A stretch of DNA of 64,000 nt from Gammaproteobacteria bacterium. GTDB lineage: Bacteria > Pseudomonadota > Gammaproteobacteria > Ga0077536. How positions within the stretch are numbered: position 1 is the stretch's first letter; every line of letters starts with the position of its first letter. The DNA is taken from assembly GCA_016191285.1 (NCBI GenBank), contig JACPPA010000026.1:53596-117595 (forward strand), read 5' to 3'. The position numbers and the translations under genes were made by a program. The notes under the pieces were generated by a model. That model did not search any database, had not been told where the DNA came from, and was given only the letters and a program-made list of their open reading frames with translations. Shown piece after piece: positions 51,640 to 61,371 of this stretch.

Positions 51640-51704
51640 TGTGGGAGCCGCTTCAGCGGCGAATTTTCACTGAATCTCATTCGCGGCTAAAGCCGCTCCC
51701 ACAA
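51640..51704. repeat. REP doublet
   Basis: Arms GTGTGGGAGCCGCTTCAGCG and GGCTAAAGCCGCTCCCACAA in inverse orientation, about 25 bases after the hsdR stop. It marks the right edge of the restriction island. Confidence 0.87.
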
Positions 51705-51795
51705 GATTGTGCGTGTTGATTTATGCACGGTTATTGCGGGATATCACACCCGAATCGATTGATTTTCTTCCCGTTAGGCAGACGCCGAGGGAAAT

Positions 51796-52083
51796 CTAAG
51801 CGCCGGAATCTCGATAAAACTCGACATAAAATTGCACTTTTCCTAACGGTAGAACCTCGTGCAAAACGGTCGGCTCGATAACGCCGCAATGCTGCGGGGA
51901 AAGAATCATCTCTTCAACGGCAGGCTCAAGAATTCGATAGCGCAAGCGGCCGTCGACGACGACGATCTTGCCCCAACTGCCAGCCTTGGTTTGATGCGCT
52001 TTCAATAAACCGGCGGGCACCGACTCTTCGCTAAAGAACGGTGTTTTTTTGTAGGGTTCTAAGCTTTCCGGAAGGGTCTTCAT
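51796..52083 (-). CDS. DUF1971/YeaR-like cupin protein
   Basis: A 95-residue single-domain protein. It opens MKTLPESLEPYKKTPFFSEE and continues VPAGLLKAHQTKAGSWGKIV; the core LRYRILEPAVEEMILSPQHC and PTVLHEVLPLGKVQFYVEFY matches DUF1971. In E. coli the related yeaR is induced by nitrate and NO, and the family is thought to have a TehB/cupin-like beta barrel. It lies 18 bases after the slipin gene on the same strand and so probably is last in that operon. The metal and substrate are unknown. Confidence 0.85.
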   Translation of the reverse strand: MKTLPESLEPYKKTPFFSEESVPAGLLKAHQTKAGSWGKIVVVDGRLRYRILEPAVEEMILSPQHCGVIEPTVLHEVLPLGKVQFYVEFYRDSGA

Positions 52084-52101
52084 CTTTGGGTATTCGCGGA
52101 T

Positions 52102-52863
52102 TTAAAAACGCCGCGCCAGAAAAGACGTCAGTAGATCGATGGGGAGCGGGAAGACGATAGTCGTATTCTTGTCGGCGCCGATGACAGTCAGCGTTTCCAG
52201 ATAGCGCAACTGGATCGCCTGCGGTTCCTGCGCGAGTATCTTTGCCGCCTGAAATAGCTTTTCGGCAGCCTGCAGTTCGCCTTCGGCGTGTATCACCTTG
52301 GCGCGCCGCTCACGTTCCGCTTCGGCCTGCCGCGCGATCGCCCGGATCATGGATTCGGTCAGGTCGACCTGCTTGATCTCCACGTTGGCGACCTTGATCC
52401 CCCACGAGTCGGTCTGCGCATCGAGCGCCTGCTGGATGTCCATGTTCAACTTCTCTCGCTCCGAGAGCATATCGTCGAGCTGGTGCTTGCCCAGGACGGA
52501 TCGCAGCATGGTCTGCGCAAGTTGACTGGTGGCGTTGAGGTAATCGACGACCTGGATGATCGCCTTTTGCGGATCGATGACGCGCAGGTATACGACGGCA
52601 CTGACTTTCACCGACACGTTGTCGCGCGAGATCACGTCCTGGGTCGGCACTTCAAGTACCACAGTGCGAAGGTCCACGCGTACGGCCTGCTGGATGGCCG
52701 GAATGATGATAACAAGTCCCGGCCCCTTGACCTGCCAGAAGCGCCCGAGGGTGAAGACAACGCCGCGCTCGTACTCGCGGAAGATGCGCACCGCACTGAG
52801 TAAAAAAACACCGACTAGAAACAGAATAACGCCACCATTGAGCCAACCAGAATCCATGTTCAT
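52102..52863 (-). CDS. Slipin/stomatin-like SPFH membrane protein
   Basis: A 253-residue SPFH-domain protein. The ATG at 52863 has AAGGAG upstream. One N-terminal helix ([19 protein letters not shown]) anchors it, then [20 protein letters not shown] starts the SPFH domain. [20 protein letters not shown] and [20 protein letters not shown] follow, then a coiled-coil ([20 protein letters not shown]) and a tail [19 protein letters not shown]. Slipins form large membrane assemblies and pair with NfeD proteins; here only an NfeD tail remains upstream, overlapping by ATGA. A role in membrane stress tolerance is likely by family. Confidence 0.92.
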   Translation of the reverse strand: MNMDSGWLNGGVILFLVGVFLLSAVRIFREYERGVVFTLGRFWQVKGPGLVIIIPAIQQAVRVDLRTVVLEVPTQDVISRDNVSVKVSAVVYLRVIDPQKAIIQVVDYLNATSQLAQTMLRSVLGKHQLDDMLSEREKLNMDIQQALDAQTDSWGIKVANVEIKQVDLTESMIRAIARQAEAERERRAKVIHAEGELQAAEKLFQAAKILAQEPQAIQLRYLETLTVIGADKNTTIVFPLPIDLLTSFLARRF

Positions 52864-52943
52864 TTCGCATCTCCTTCCAGGCGAACGGGTTCGACAGCGA
52901 GCATCGGTTCGATGTCGACCACCCTCACCATTTGACCGCGCTC
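52860..52943 (-). pseudogene. 3' remnant of an nfeD gene
   Basis: On the minus strand, just before slipin, the frame [20 protein letters not shown], then RLEGDAK and stop, looks like the C-terminal OB-fold end of NfeD proteins. The stop overlaps the slipin ATG (ATGA), as in intact nfeD-slipin pairs. Sequence further upstream (52944-53098) does not continue the gene, so only this tail is kept. Confidence 0.6.
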
Positions 52944-53098
52944 CCGGGGCGTTCGCGCGCACTTTCAACACTTCGCCGTAGAATCTGTAGAGCGTAAATG
53001 CACTGTGCTCTGATGGCGTTGGTAGAAGAATTCTTCCGATGCTTTCACCGCGCTAGATCGCAGGCGCTTATCGCTACGACCCATTCGATGGGCACCAA

Positions 53099-53365
53099 TC
53101 AAATGCCCATGCCGCTCAGCGTTACCATTAGATCATTCAAGATGGCCGTGAGGCGCGGATGCTTGCTCTCAAACTGCTCGATCGCGTTTGGCAAGTTAGC
53201 TATCAAGCGTGCACTGGCCGCGGTATCGTTGGGCGTCTGTATTTGGCGCTCCAGAGCCGCAATCAGACTATCAAGACGCGTTCTGGCCTGTTGGTCGCCT
53301 ACCTCGAATTCGTGCAAGGCTACGCGCAACGCGTCGAGTAATTCGTGCAGTTCTTTGCGACTCAT
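53099..53365 (-). CDS. DUF4404 family protein
   Basis: An 88-residue helical protein: MSRKELHELLDALRVALHEF, then EVGDQQARTRLDSLIAALER and FESKHPRLTAILNDLMVTLS GMGI. This is the DUF4404 pattern, a short gammaproteobacterial family of unknown function. The ATG at 53365 was chosen over a Met seven codons upstream because the family starts at MSRKEL. It lies between the slipin remnants and the tiny membrane peptide. No function can be given. Confidence 0.8.
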   Translation of the reverse strand: MSRKELHELLDALRVALHEFEVGDQQARTRLDSLIAALERQIQTPNDTAASARLIANLPNAIEQFESKHPRLTAILNDLMVTLSGMGI

Positions 53366-53475
53366 AAGATCCACTCTTCCATGCACCGACTCACCCGCAA
53401 GTTGCTGTTGCTACGGAAGCGCCGTATGCCTTGGGGAGAGATCGCGCCATCACCCCATACAGGTAAATCCAGTTT

Positions 53476-53592
53476 TCAATTTATCGGCTGCATCAGCCTC
53501 GTCGCTAGATAAGCGATTAAAAGAGCCCAGGCGATAGCTCCTAGGAAGCTAACACCCCATGAAGCTGTGAATTCATCAGTCAGGCTTTTCAT
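53476..53592 (-). CDS. Putative 38-residue single-helix membrane peptide
   Basis: From the ATG at 53592 (with GAGG about 9 bases upstream) the frame reads MKSLTDEFTASWGVSFLGAI, then AWALLIAYLATRLMQPIN and a stop. One hydrophobic helix of about 20 residues is preceded by a short acidic head and ended by an Arg. It resembles the many tiny inner-membrane proteins made under stress, and the neighbours (DUF4404, slipin, UspA) are of stress type. No family recognised. Translation is supported only by the ribosome site and the amphipathic-to-hydrophobic pattern. Confidence 0.5.
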   Translation of the reverse strand: MKSLTDEFTASWGVSFLGAIAWALLIAYLATRLMQPIN

Positions 53593-54014
53593 GTTTGTTT
53601 ACCTCATATCCAACTCAAACTACGAATAATCGTCGATGGGATGCCATCGGTATTGGCGATGACCATAAACAAAAACATAGCATCAAATTCGCCGATTGTT
53701 AGCAATTCGTAATCAGCGGGTTAGCGGAAATGCGAAATAAACGAGCATGCATTGCTCCCGCAGATCAATAGTGCTGCGGTGCAAATCGATTAGCGCGTCG
53801 AGAACCTGTCCTGTCCCGTAATGAACCTTCATCCATCGACTCGTTACCGTGGTGGGAGCGGCTTTAGCCGCGAATGGCGAAATTGCGTGGAATTCGAAGC
53901 TCAAAGCGGTTCCCACAAAGCACGGCCGGCAGCACGCGATTTAGGCGGGTTCATTGCGGGAGAGGGAATGAACTCGTGATCCTCTGGTAGACGAACTGGC
54001 CGCGACGGCCGCTT
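53593..54014. other. Gene-free gap with a REP doublet
   Basis: The stretch holds a REP doublet at 53851-53918 and otherwise no convincing coding sequence. The promoter of the 38-residue peptide should be within its left part. Confidence 0.55.
53851..53918. repeat. REP doublet
   Basis: Forward arm GGTGGGAGCGGCTTTAGCCG and inverse arm GAAGCTCAAAGCGGTTCCCA, nearly the same pair of variants as at 16319-16386. Confidence 0.85.
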
Positions 54015-54233
54015 TCAGTTGCCGCGTGGCGACGGTGCGGGTTTGCGCGATCTGCGGCCACCGAGATCTCTGCGCACCTTTACAATTTCAGAATGAAGCT
54101 CAGCGACATGATTTTCAAGCGAGGTCGTCAAATGGAGTAGGCCTTCGACGATCCCTAGTAGCGCGATATCGTGGTTCGATTTGATCGCGCGCTGGGCATC
54201 TTTGAACGACTGTTTTGCTCGAACGTAGGACAT
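54015..54233 (-). CDS. Small coiled protein, unknown
   Basis: A 72-residue protein. The ATG at 54233 is preceded by GAGG. It begins MSYVRAKQSFKDAQRAIKSN, then a hydrophobic-amphipathic helix LLGIVEGLLHLTTSLENHVA ELHSEIVKVRRDL with heptad spacing, and a basic tail RRSRKPAPSPRGN. It predicts a small, dimerising helical cytoplasmic protein. It lies 36 bases after the UspA gene on the same strand, so probably in its operon. No family recognised. Confidence 0.55.
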   Translation of the reverse strand: MSYVRAKQSFKDAQRAIKSNHDIALLGIVEGLLHLTTSLENHVAELHSEIVKVRRDLGGRRSRKPAPSPRGN

Positions 54234-54268
54234 GGCGATACCTCGAGGATAGGGTCAGAAACACGGGT

Positions 54269-54709
54269 TCATTGAGTAATGACCACGAGCACGCTGCAGT
54301 GCGCATGCTCGATCAAGGCGGGCGACTTCGAGCCACTCCACCAGCGGGCCGCCCACCCGTCCCGATGCTTATGGCTGACGACGATCAAATCGGCGTCGAT
54401 CTTGCGCGCATACCGGGTTATTTCTTCGACCGATTCCCCAGTCAACACCTCGCCTTTTGCGATGACGCCCAGACCGCTTATCTGGCGCAGGCCATCTTTA
54501 AGCACCGCGAGGTGTTGCTGCGAGCTTTGCTCGTCGCTGGCGCTCTGATAAAGGCCACCTTCCATGCCGAAAATCGCCGTGGCAAGCTGCGGTATGATGG
54601 CGATGAGGAACAACTCGCCATGACTCCACCGCGCGATGTCGAAGCCGTCTAGCAACGCCTTTTGACCGGATTCCGAACCGTCATAAGCCAACACAACACG
54701 TTTATACAT
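54269..54709 (-). CDS. Universal stress protein (UspA)
   Basis: A 146-residue UspA-domain protein. It begins MYKRVVLAYDGSESGQKALL and has the ATP loop VVSHKHRDGWAARWWSGSKS followed by LIEHAHCSVLVV; the GxxGxxxxG pattern is only partly kept (the first glycines are replaced by His and Lys). The start is 7 bases after the AmnA stop, so it could be read with the catabolic operon, although Usp genes are often inserted in this way. The role is general stress survival; direct ATP binding is uncertain. Confidence 0.88.
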   Translation of the reverse strand: MYKRVVLAYDGSESGQKALLDGFDIARWSHGELFLIAIIPQLATAIFGMEGGLYQSASDEQSSQQHLAVLKDGLRQISGLGVIAKGEVLTGESVEEITRYARKIDADLIVVSHKHRDGWAARWWSGSKSPALIEHAHCSVLVVITQ

Positions 54710-54715
54710 ATTGAA

Positions 54716-55528
54716 TCACACCTTAAATTCCACGACCGCCGCGCCGCTCCCATAAGTCGGTCCATAGCCGAGCGTCGTCGCACCGTGATACCGCTCGCCC
54801 AGCGCGCCGAGGATCCAGGCGAGATGCTTCATGCCCATGTCGGCGCGCGCCTTGGCCGCATAGTCAGCACCGAAGGTGCGGATCTCATCCGCGCTGGCCC
54901 AGGCCAGGCGATCGAGCAAACGGCGGTTAAGTTCATCGTCCTCGGTGCGTGCGATATGGTCGCGCTCTAGCGCAATGTCTTCACGAAAAATAGTGCCGGA
55001 TAAGCCGCCGATCCCGATCACTGCGTAGCGCCGGCCGAGTTGCTCGGCGCTAGACGCCGCGAGTGCCGCGAGTTGCTCCGTTTTACGCCAGTCGTGGTAA
55101 ACATTATTGGCGGCAATCACTAGACTCGCGCGACTGTCCGAATTCAAAAAACCATTGGCGACGATGGTCCCCGTATCGATCGGGAATCCATCGTAATCGA
55201 CACCTTTGGCGCGCACGCCGCAGGCCGCGCTGCCTGCGATACAAGCCGCCGCGACGGCGGTATCGATCCGAATGTCGAACGGCAAGTCGCCGAACTCGTA
55301 CCAGTTTTCATCGACATGTAGACCGTGGCTCCGCGGTCGCGTTTGCCACAGTTGATCGAGCACTGCGATCCATTGCGTGGAGTACACCAAGAGCACCTCG
55401 GGTGCCGCCGCGGCTAAAGTCTGCGCTGCCTTGGCATGCGCGGCAACCAACGGCGCCCACGGCGCGACATCACGCCGCAAATAGGGTAGCGGCGAACCGG
55501 GTACGAGATAGGCGGCGACGAGTGGCAT
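54716..55528 (-). CDS. amnA: Class III extradiol dioxygenase subunit, AmnA-like
   Basis: A 270-residue protein of the LigB superfamily, similar to the alpha subunit of 2-aminophenol 1,6-dioxygenase. It begins MPLVAAYLVPGSPLPYLRRD; the usual metal ligands HxxH near the N-terminus of catalytic subunits are absent here (PGSPLPY where the beta subunit has PHPPHLVY). This agrees with a non-catalytic, structural alpha subunit. The segments EVLLVYSTQWIAVLDQLWQT and VIAANNVYHDWRKTEQLAAL fit. The start lies 4 bases after the amnB stop. Together the two should open the ring of 2-aminophenol or a derivative. Confidence 0.82.
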   Translation of the reverse strand: MPLVAAYLVPGSPLPYLRRDVAPWAPLVAAHAKAAQTLAAAAPEVLLVYSTQWIAVLDQLWQTRPRSHGLHVDENWYEFGDLPFDIRIDTAVAAACIAGSAACGVRAKGVDYDGFPIDTGTIVANGFLNSDSRASLVIAANNVYHDWRKTEQLAALAASSAEQLGRRYAVIGIGGLSGTIFREDIALERDHIARTEDDELNRRLLDRLAWASADEIRTFGADYAAKARADMGMKHLAWILGALGERYHGATTLGYGPTYGSGAAVVEFKV

Positions 55529-55532
55529 GAGG

Positions 55533-56854
<1,322 letters not shown>

Positions 56855-57006
56855 GCTGGCCCTCGGTCGTGGTTTGTGCGTGCGCATGCGCACACCTGAT
56901 CAAGTGCGCGGCACTTGGCCAGTCGGGGGTGCAGTCGCCTTTTCCGCACTATACATTACGGTCGTGATTTGATAATCAGTTTATTGTCGAAACGGATGCG
57001 CCTTCG
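56855..57006. promoter_or_regulatory. Divergent promoter region between the amn operon and amidase
   Basis: A 152-base gap separates the leftward amn genes from the rightward amidase and must contain the promoters of both. Its right half is AT-rich (ATACATTACGG, then TTTGATAATCAGTTTATTG). No defined operator could be assigned. Confidence 0.45.
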
Positions 57007-58458
57007 ATGATGCAACTCAGCGAATATGCCGAATATGACGGCTTGGGACTCGCCGAGCTGGTACGCCGCAAGGCGGTGACGCCGGCTGAACTCGTGGCCA
57101 CGGCGCAAGCGGCGATGGCCGCTGTTGATCCGGCATTACGCGCGGTGGTCTATGATATGCGCGATGCAGCAACCGCCAGCTTGCACGCGAGTTTACCGGA
57201 GGGTCCGTTCACCGGCGTGCCGTTAATGTTGAAAGATTTCGTCTGCCAGTACGCAGGGGTGCCGACGCGCTTTGGGTCGCGACTATTCGAAGGGCTCGTG
57301 CCGTCGCGGGATAACGAAATAATGGCAAGGCTGCGGCGCGCCGGTTTCGTTACGGTCGCGAAAACCGCGTGTCCCGAATTTGGATTTAATGCCGCCACTG
57401 AAGCCATTGCCTATGGCGCCCCGACCCGCAACCCATGGGACGCGACACGAAGTCCGAGCGGATCGAGCGGTGGCTCGGCCGTGGCGGTAGCCGCACGCAT
57501 GGTGCCGATCGCGTATGGCGACGATGGCGGTGGCTCGATCCGCTTACCGGCATCGCATACCGCGACCTTTGGTCTCAAGCCCACGCGCGGCCGCGTGCCG
57601 CTGGGACCTGATCTGCCGGACAGTGCCTTCGGCGGCCTGCCGTGTGCGCTTGGACTGACGCGCAGCGTGCGCGACTGCGCGGCCTTGCTCGACGTGATGG
57701 CCGGGGCCGATCTCGGTGCCACTTATTTCGCGCCGCCGCCATCGCGATCATTTCTCGCCGAAGTTGGCGCACCGCCGGGGCGACTACGGATCGCATTCTG
57801 CGCGAGTTTCTCGCACGATATCGCGGTCGATCCCGACTGTGTGGCGGCGCTCCGGCACGCGGCTCGCCTGTGTGAGCAGCTCGGGCATGAGGTCACCGAG
57901 ACCCACTTTGAGATCGATCGAGTGGCCTTCGCGCGTGCCTGGTGTACGACGTTCAGCGCATGGTTACAGCCGATCGTCGATGGTACCGCGGCACAGCTCG
58001 GGCGCACTCCTGGACTGGATAATCTGGAAACGGCGACTTGGTCCGTAGTCCAATACGGACGCAGCCTGGCAGCGAGCGAGCTAGTCGGCGCGGCGCTGTT
58101 CTTCAACACGCTATCGCGTGATATCGCGCGTTGGTTCACCGCCTTCGACGTGCTGTTAACACCGACAGTGAGTCGACCGCCCGCGCGGTTAGGCGTGATG
58201 AATCAGAACGAACCCGGAATCGACGCCTACCAGTTCGCGGCGAGTCATCTCTTTTCACTGGGCCATGTCTGTGCCGTGTTCAATGCAACCGGTCAGCCGG
58301 CAATGTCGGTGCCGCTATATTGGACTTCGGCCGGACTGCCGATCGGCGCGCACTTTGTCGGTCCCTATGGCAATGAGGCGATGTTGCTGCGCCTCGCGGC
58401 GCAACTCGAGACCGCGCAACCATGGCAGTGGCGGCTACCGCCCATTTGTGTTCGTTGA
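57007..58458 (+). CDS. Amidase-signature hydrolase
   Basis: A 483-residue amidase of the GatA-like signature family with the Ser-cisSer-Lys triad. The Lys is in VPLMLKDFVCQYAGVPTRFG, the two serines in SPSGSSGGSAVAVAARMVPI and the oxyanion region in GDDGGGSIRLPASHTATFGL. The C-terminus (FNATGQPAMSVPLYWTSAGL PIGAHFVG) is typical. It cleaves amides such as acylated amines or arylamides in the cytoplasm. It is divergent from amn genes, so it might release an aromatic amine for ring cleavage. The following amidohydrolase starts 20 bases later. Confidence 0.9.
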   Translation: MMQLSEYAEYDGLGLAELVRRKAVTPAELVATAQAAMAAVDPALRAVVYDMRDAATASLHASLPEGPFTGVPLMLKDFVCQYAGVPTRFGSRLFEGLVPSRDNEIMARLRRAGFVTVAKTACPEFGFNAATEAIAYGAPTRNPWDATRSPSGSSGGSAVAVAARMVPIAYGDDGGGSIRLPASHTATFGLKPTRGRVPLGPDLPDSAFGGLPCALGLTRSVRDCAALLDVMAGADLGATYFAPPPSRSFLAEVGAPPGRLRIAFCASFSHDIAVDPDCVAALRHAARLCEQLGHEVTETHFEIDRVAFARAWCTTFSAWLQPIVDGTAAQLGRTPGLDNLETATWSVVQYGRSLAASELVGAALFFNTLSRDIARWFTAFDVLLTPTVSRPPARLGVMNQNEPGIDAYQFAASHLFSLGHVCAVFNATGQPAMSVPLYWTSAGLPIGAHFVGPYGNEAMLLRLAAQLETAQPWQWRLPPICVR

Positions 58459-58478
58459 TAACGAGGTAGGAGGTCGAC

Positions 58479-60161
58479 GTGGGCGAGACGACTTATTTCT
58501 ACGGTGGCAAGGTGATTACGGTCGATGCGGAGTTCTCGATCGCCGACGCGCTGGTGATTGAAGATGAGCGCGTGGTCGCCGTGGGTCGCGGCGATGATCT
58601 GCGGCAGCGGCTGGGCCCCGGCGTGCGGTCCGTAAATTTGCAGGGGCGCAGTGTTTTACCCGGCTTTATCGACACGCACGGCCATCTCGGGCTGTTTGGC
58701 CTCGATGAATTGAAAGTGCAGTTGAAAGGCGCCGACTCGAAAGAAACCATTCTCGATCGATTAAGCGCTCGCGTTAAGCATGCGTCACCGGGCGACTGGA
58801 TCGTCGCGATGCCGATCGGCGATCCGCCGTATTTTTTGAATGCCGATGAACTGCGTGCGGCGGGCGCCGTGCCGAGTTGTGCGGAGCTTGATGCGATTGC
58901 GCCATCGAATCCGGTCTACCTGCAAGCGCCGACTAATCGAGTGCCGAATTTCGCGGTGCTGAATACAGCGGCGCTTAAAGCAGCAGGGATCACGTCCGCG
59001 ACATCGGTATCGCCCTATTCACGCGTAATACTCGATGCCCGGGGTGAGCTATCTGGCATCCTTGAGGGCGCGCTGCAGCCGCTCTATAACGCCGATCCGC
59101 TGTATCAGCTGATTGAGCAGGTTGCGCCGAAGACCACGTACGACGACATCCGCAACGGCATCGCCCTGCTCGCGCCGCAATTCGCGGCGCATGGCACGAC
59201 CACTTTACTAGAAGCGCATCTCACCGAGCCCGAAGAGCTTCGCGCCTACGCCGAATTACAGGCACAGGATCGATTGCCGGTTCGCGTTTTCTACACCTTT
59301 GAAATCGACGGCCGGCAATCGCTTGCAGAAATCGAGCGTTATTTAAAGACGCTTCGCTTTGCCGCGAATGGCGGCTTCGGCAGCGCGCAGCTCAAGGTTG
59401 TCGGCTGCAGTATCGGGCTCGACGGTCCGTACTGGCATGGCGCAGCGTGCAACGATCAACCCTATCGAGGCCCATTTGGCGACACTGTTCATCCTGGCAC
59501 GCTGGTGCCCTGGGATCATTACCGCGCGATCCTGCGGCTCGCGGCGAGCCTGAATTTTCGCATTCATGCCGAAGCCGCTGGCCGCGGATCAATCGGCATC
59601 GCGCTTAAGGCGTTCGCCGAGATTGATGCACAGACCCCGATTCGCGACCAGCGTTATGTGTTGGAGCATTGCGAGTTTCCAACCCGAGAACAGATTGCGG
59701 AATGCGCGCGGCTTGGAGTGGCGCCGACGACCAGCACGAATTTTATCTGGGGTAAAGGCGAAGAAGTTTATAATCAACGCTTGGGTGCGGCCTATGCCGA
59801 GCGCGCGATCCCGCTGCGGGACTGGCTAGACGGCGGCGTGCCGATTGCACAAAGCACCGATTGGGGACCGCGCGAAGCGCTCTTTACCTTGTGGCAGTCG
59901 GTGGCGCGGCGCGCCGGGAAGACCGGCTTGGTCGTCGGCCCGCACCAGCGGATCTCGCGTGAGGAAGCAATCCGCTGTTTCACCCGCAACGGCGCGTGGG
60001 CGCTCAAGATGGAGCACGAACTGGGATCGATCGAGGTCGGTAAGCGGGCGGATTTAATCGTACTGGATGGCGATCCGCTGAGCGTTGCCGAGATAGCGAT
60101 TAAAAGTCTACGCGTGAACGCTACCTTGCTCGACGGGAAGGTCGTTCATGGAACGCTCTAG
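58479..60161 (+). CDS. YtcJ-like metal-dependent amidohydrolase
   Basis: A 560-residue amidohydrolase-superfamily enzyme. The GTG at 58479 follows AGGAGG. It begins GETTYFYGGKVITVDAEFSI; the first metal motif is PGFIDTHGHLGLFGLDELKV (HxH), later histidines are in NFRIHAEAAGRGS and YVLEHCEFPTREQI. The late Asp-containing segment reads IAQSTDWGPREALFTLWQSV, and the C-terminus is GSIEVGKRADLIVLDGDPLS. YtcJ-like enzymes hydrolyse N-acyl or formyl bonds. With the amidase it forms a two-gene operon and could take a related amide of the same pathway. The exact substrate is unknown. Confidence 0.88.
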   Translation: MGETTYFYGGKVITVDAEFSIADALVIEDERVVAVGRGDDLRQRLGPGVRSVNLQGRSVLPGFIDTHGHLGLFGLDELKVQLKGADSKETILDRLSARVKHASPGDWIVAMPIGDPPYFLNADELRAAGAVPSCAELDAIAPSNPVYLQAPTNRVPNFAVLNTAALKAAGITSATSVSPYSRVILDARGELSGILEGALQPLYNADPLYQLIEQVAPKTTYDDIRNGIALLAPQFAAHGTTTLLEAHLTEPEELRAYAELQAQDRLPVRVFYTFEIDGRQSLAEIERYLKTLRFAANGGFGSAQLKVVGCSIGLDGPYWHGAACNDQPYRGPFGDTVHPGTLVPWDHYRAILRLAASLNFRIHAEAAGRGSIGIALKAFAEIDAQTPIRDQRYVLEHCEFPTREQIAECARLGVAPTTSTNFIWGKGEEVYNQRLGAAYAERAIPLRDWLDGGVPIAQSTDWGPREALFTLWQSVARRAGKTGLVVGPHQRISREEAIRCFTRNGAWALKMEHELGSIEVGKRADLIVLDGDPLSVAEIAIKSLRVNATLLDGKVVHGTL

Positions 60162-60330
60162 ACAAATGACGAGATGATTGGAGGACAGTCAGCATTTAAG
60201 ATCGCCACGCAATAAACGAACATATGAGTATCTGCCGCGCTGCATTACCGCTGGTATTGTCGCGATCCGCCCGCTAGCCTATTCAAGAGGGACAAATTCA
60301 ACCGAGCCATTTCAACTGGGTTTTTCTTCG

Positions 60331-60813
60331 ATGCAAAAGCCACGACCGATTACGGAATCCCAATTGCGACTCGTTAAGCCGCTCTTGCGATGGTTCACGC
60401 AACTCAACGTGCAGATCTACAAATGGTCGGGCGGTCGGGTATTCAATCGAATTGGCGGTGGCAATATCTGTATTGTCAAAATGACCGGGGCTAAATCCGG
60501 CACCGTGAGGGAATTCCCACTTATCCATGTACCCTATGAAGACGGCGTTATTCTGGTCGCCTCATTCGCAGGCGGGCCGAAGAATCCGGTCTGGTACAAC
60601 AATCTGATAGTACATCCCGATATCGAAGTCACGGTGCGCGACCACCGCGTAACGCTCAAGGCACGACTCGCCAGCGCGGCGGAGAAGGCCAAGCTTTGGC
60701 CTCTGTGCTGTCAACACTACCGCGATTTCGATCTTTATCAACGGCGTTCACCGCGTGACATTCCGATCTTCATCTGTCAGCCCACATCGGCGGGACAAAG
60801 TGTCGCGATTTAA
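60331..60813 (+). CDS. Deazaflavin/F420-type nitroreductase-fold protein (Ddn-like)
   Basis: A 160-residue split-barrel protein. The ATG at 60331 gives MQKPRPITESQLRLVKPLLR; the frame is open 51 codons further upstream but without family likeness. The core VQIYKWSGGRVFNRIGGGNI, then VKMTGAKSGTVREFPLIHVP and PVWYNNLIVHPDIEVTVRDH is the Ddn/AclJ-type pattern of F420-dependent nitroreductases. F420 itself is uncommon in gammaproteobacteria, so the cofactor may be FMN or another. It stands alone after the amidohydrolase gene. Confidence 0.8.
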   Translation: MQKPRPITESQLRLVKPLLRWFTQLNVQIYKWSGGRVFNRIGGGNICIVKMTGAKSGTVREFPLIHVPYEDGVILVASFAGGPKNPVWYNNLIVHPDIEVTVRDHRVTLKARLASAAEKAKLWPLCCQHYRDFDLYQRRSPRDIPIFICQPTSAGQSVAI

Positions 60814-60829
60814 CTTTATCTGTTTATTT

Positions 60830-61058
60830 GCGCGCCATTGCAGCGACTGACGTGAGTCGACCTATTCTGTTGAAAAATTATGTTTTCGAGCAGCGGTAAA
60901 AAATCTTTTAGGTCGCGGTCACGCTTCCACTTTTCGGGCGCCGCGTTCGGTTCGGGCAGGATGGCCGAGGACTCATAGCGCTGATTCATCTCGATTCCCT
61001 GCGCGTTGAACTCGGTGTTCTTCAATTTCACGATGCGGCCGCGCAGATTCTGAGTGCG
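60830..61058 (-). pseudogene. Remnant of an FAD-dependent aromatic hydroxylase C-terminus (minus strand)
   Basis: From about 61058 leftward the minus strand reads LKNTEFNAQGIEMNQRYESS and AILPEPNAAPEKWKRDRDL, the distinctive late segment of aromatic-ring flavin hydroxylases (FNAHGxxMxQRY). No more of the gene is present, and the frame is open on into unlike sequence. It lies back to back with a second remnant of the same family on the plus strand. Confidence 0.6.
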
Positions 61059-61296
61059 ATGACCTGGGACGAAATGTCGGCGGTCGGGATCGAGGCCGAG
61101 GATCGGCGACGCGATTATGGCGAACGCTTGTATGAAGCCACGAATCGCGAGTGGAACTCCCCTGGTATCGTGCTCGATCAACGTTATCGTGATGTTCGTG
61201 TGCTCGCTGACGACGATCGCCCAGCACCCGCGTGGCATCCGAGCCACTACGGCCCATCGACCAAGCCAGGTCATCGCGCCCTACATACGTTCTTGT
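61050..61296 (+). pseudogene. Remnant of a second FAD-dependent hydroxylase C-terminus (plus strand)
   Basis: The plus strand reads EATNREWNSPGIVLDQRYRD, then DDDRPAPAWHPSHYGPSTKP and GHRALHTFL. This is the same C-terminal region of the flavin hydroxylase family (LDQRY, then PGxRAPHxxL) as the minus-strand piece. The two remnants diverge from about 61055, so an inverted duplication or inversion scar is likely. The gap 60814-61371 contains nothing else. Confidence 0.62.
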
Positions 61297-61371
61297 GGTC
61301 ACCGCACATACGTCCTAGATATAACCAGTGGCCGAGACTTCCAAGCTCGTGCTGGGAAGTCGGTGCTGCGC

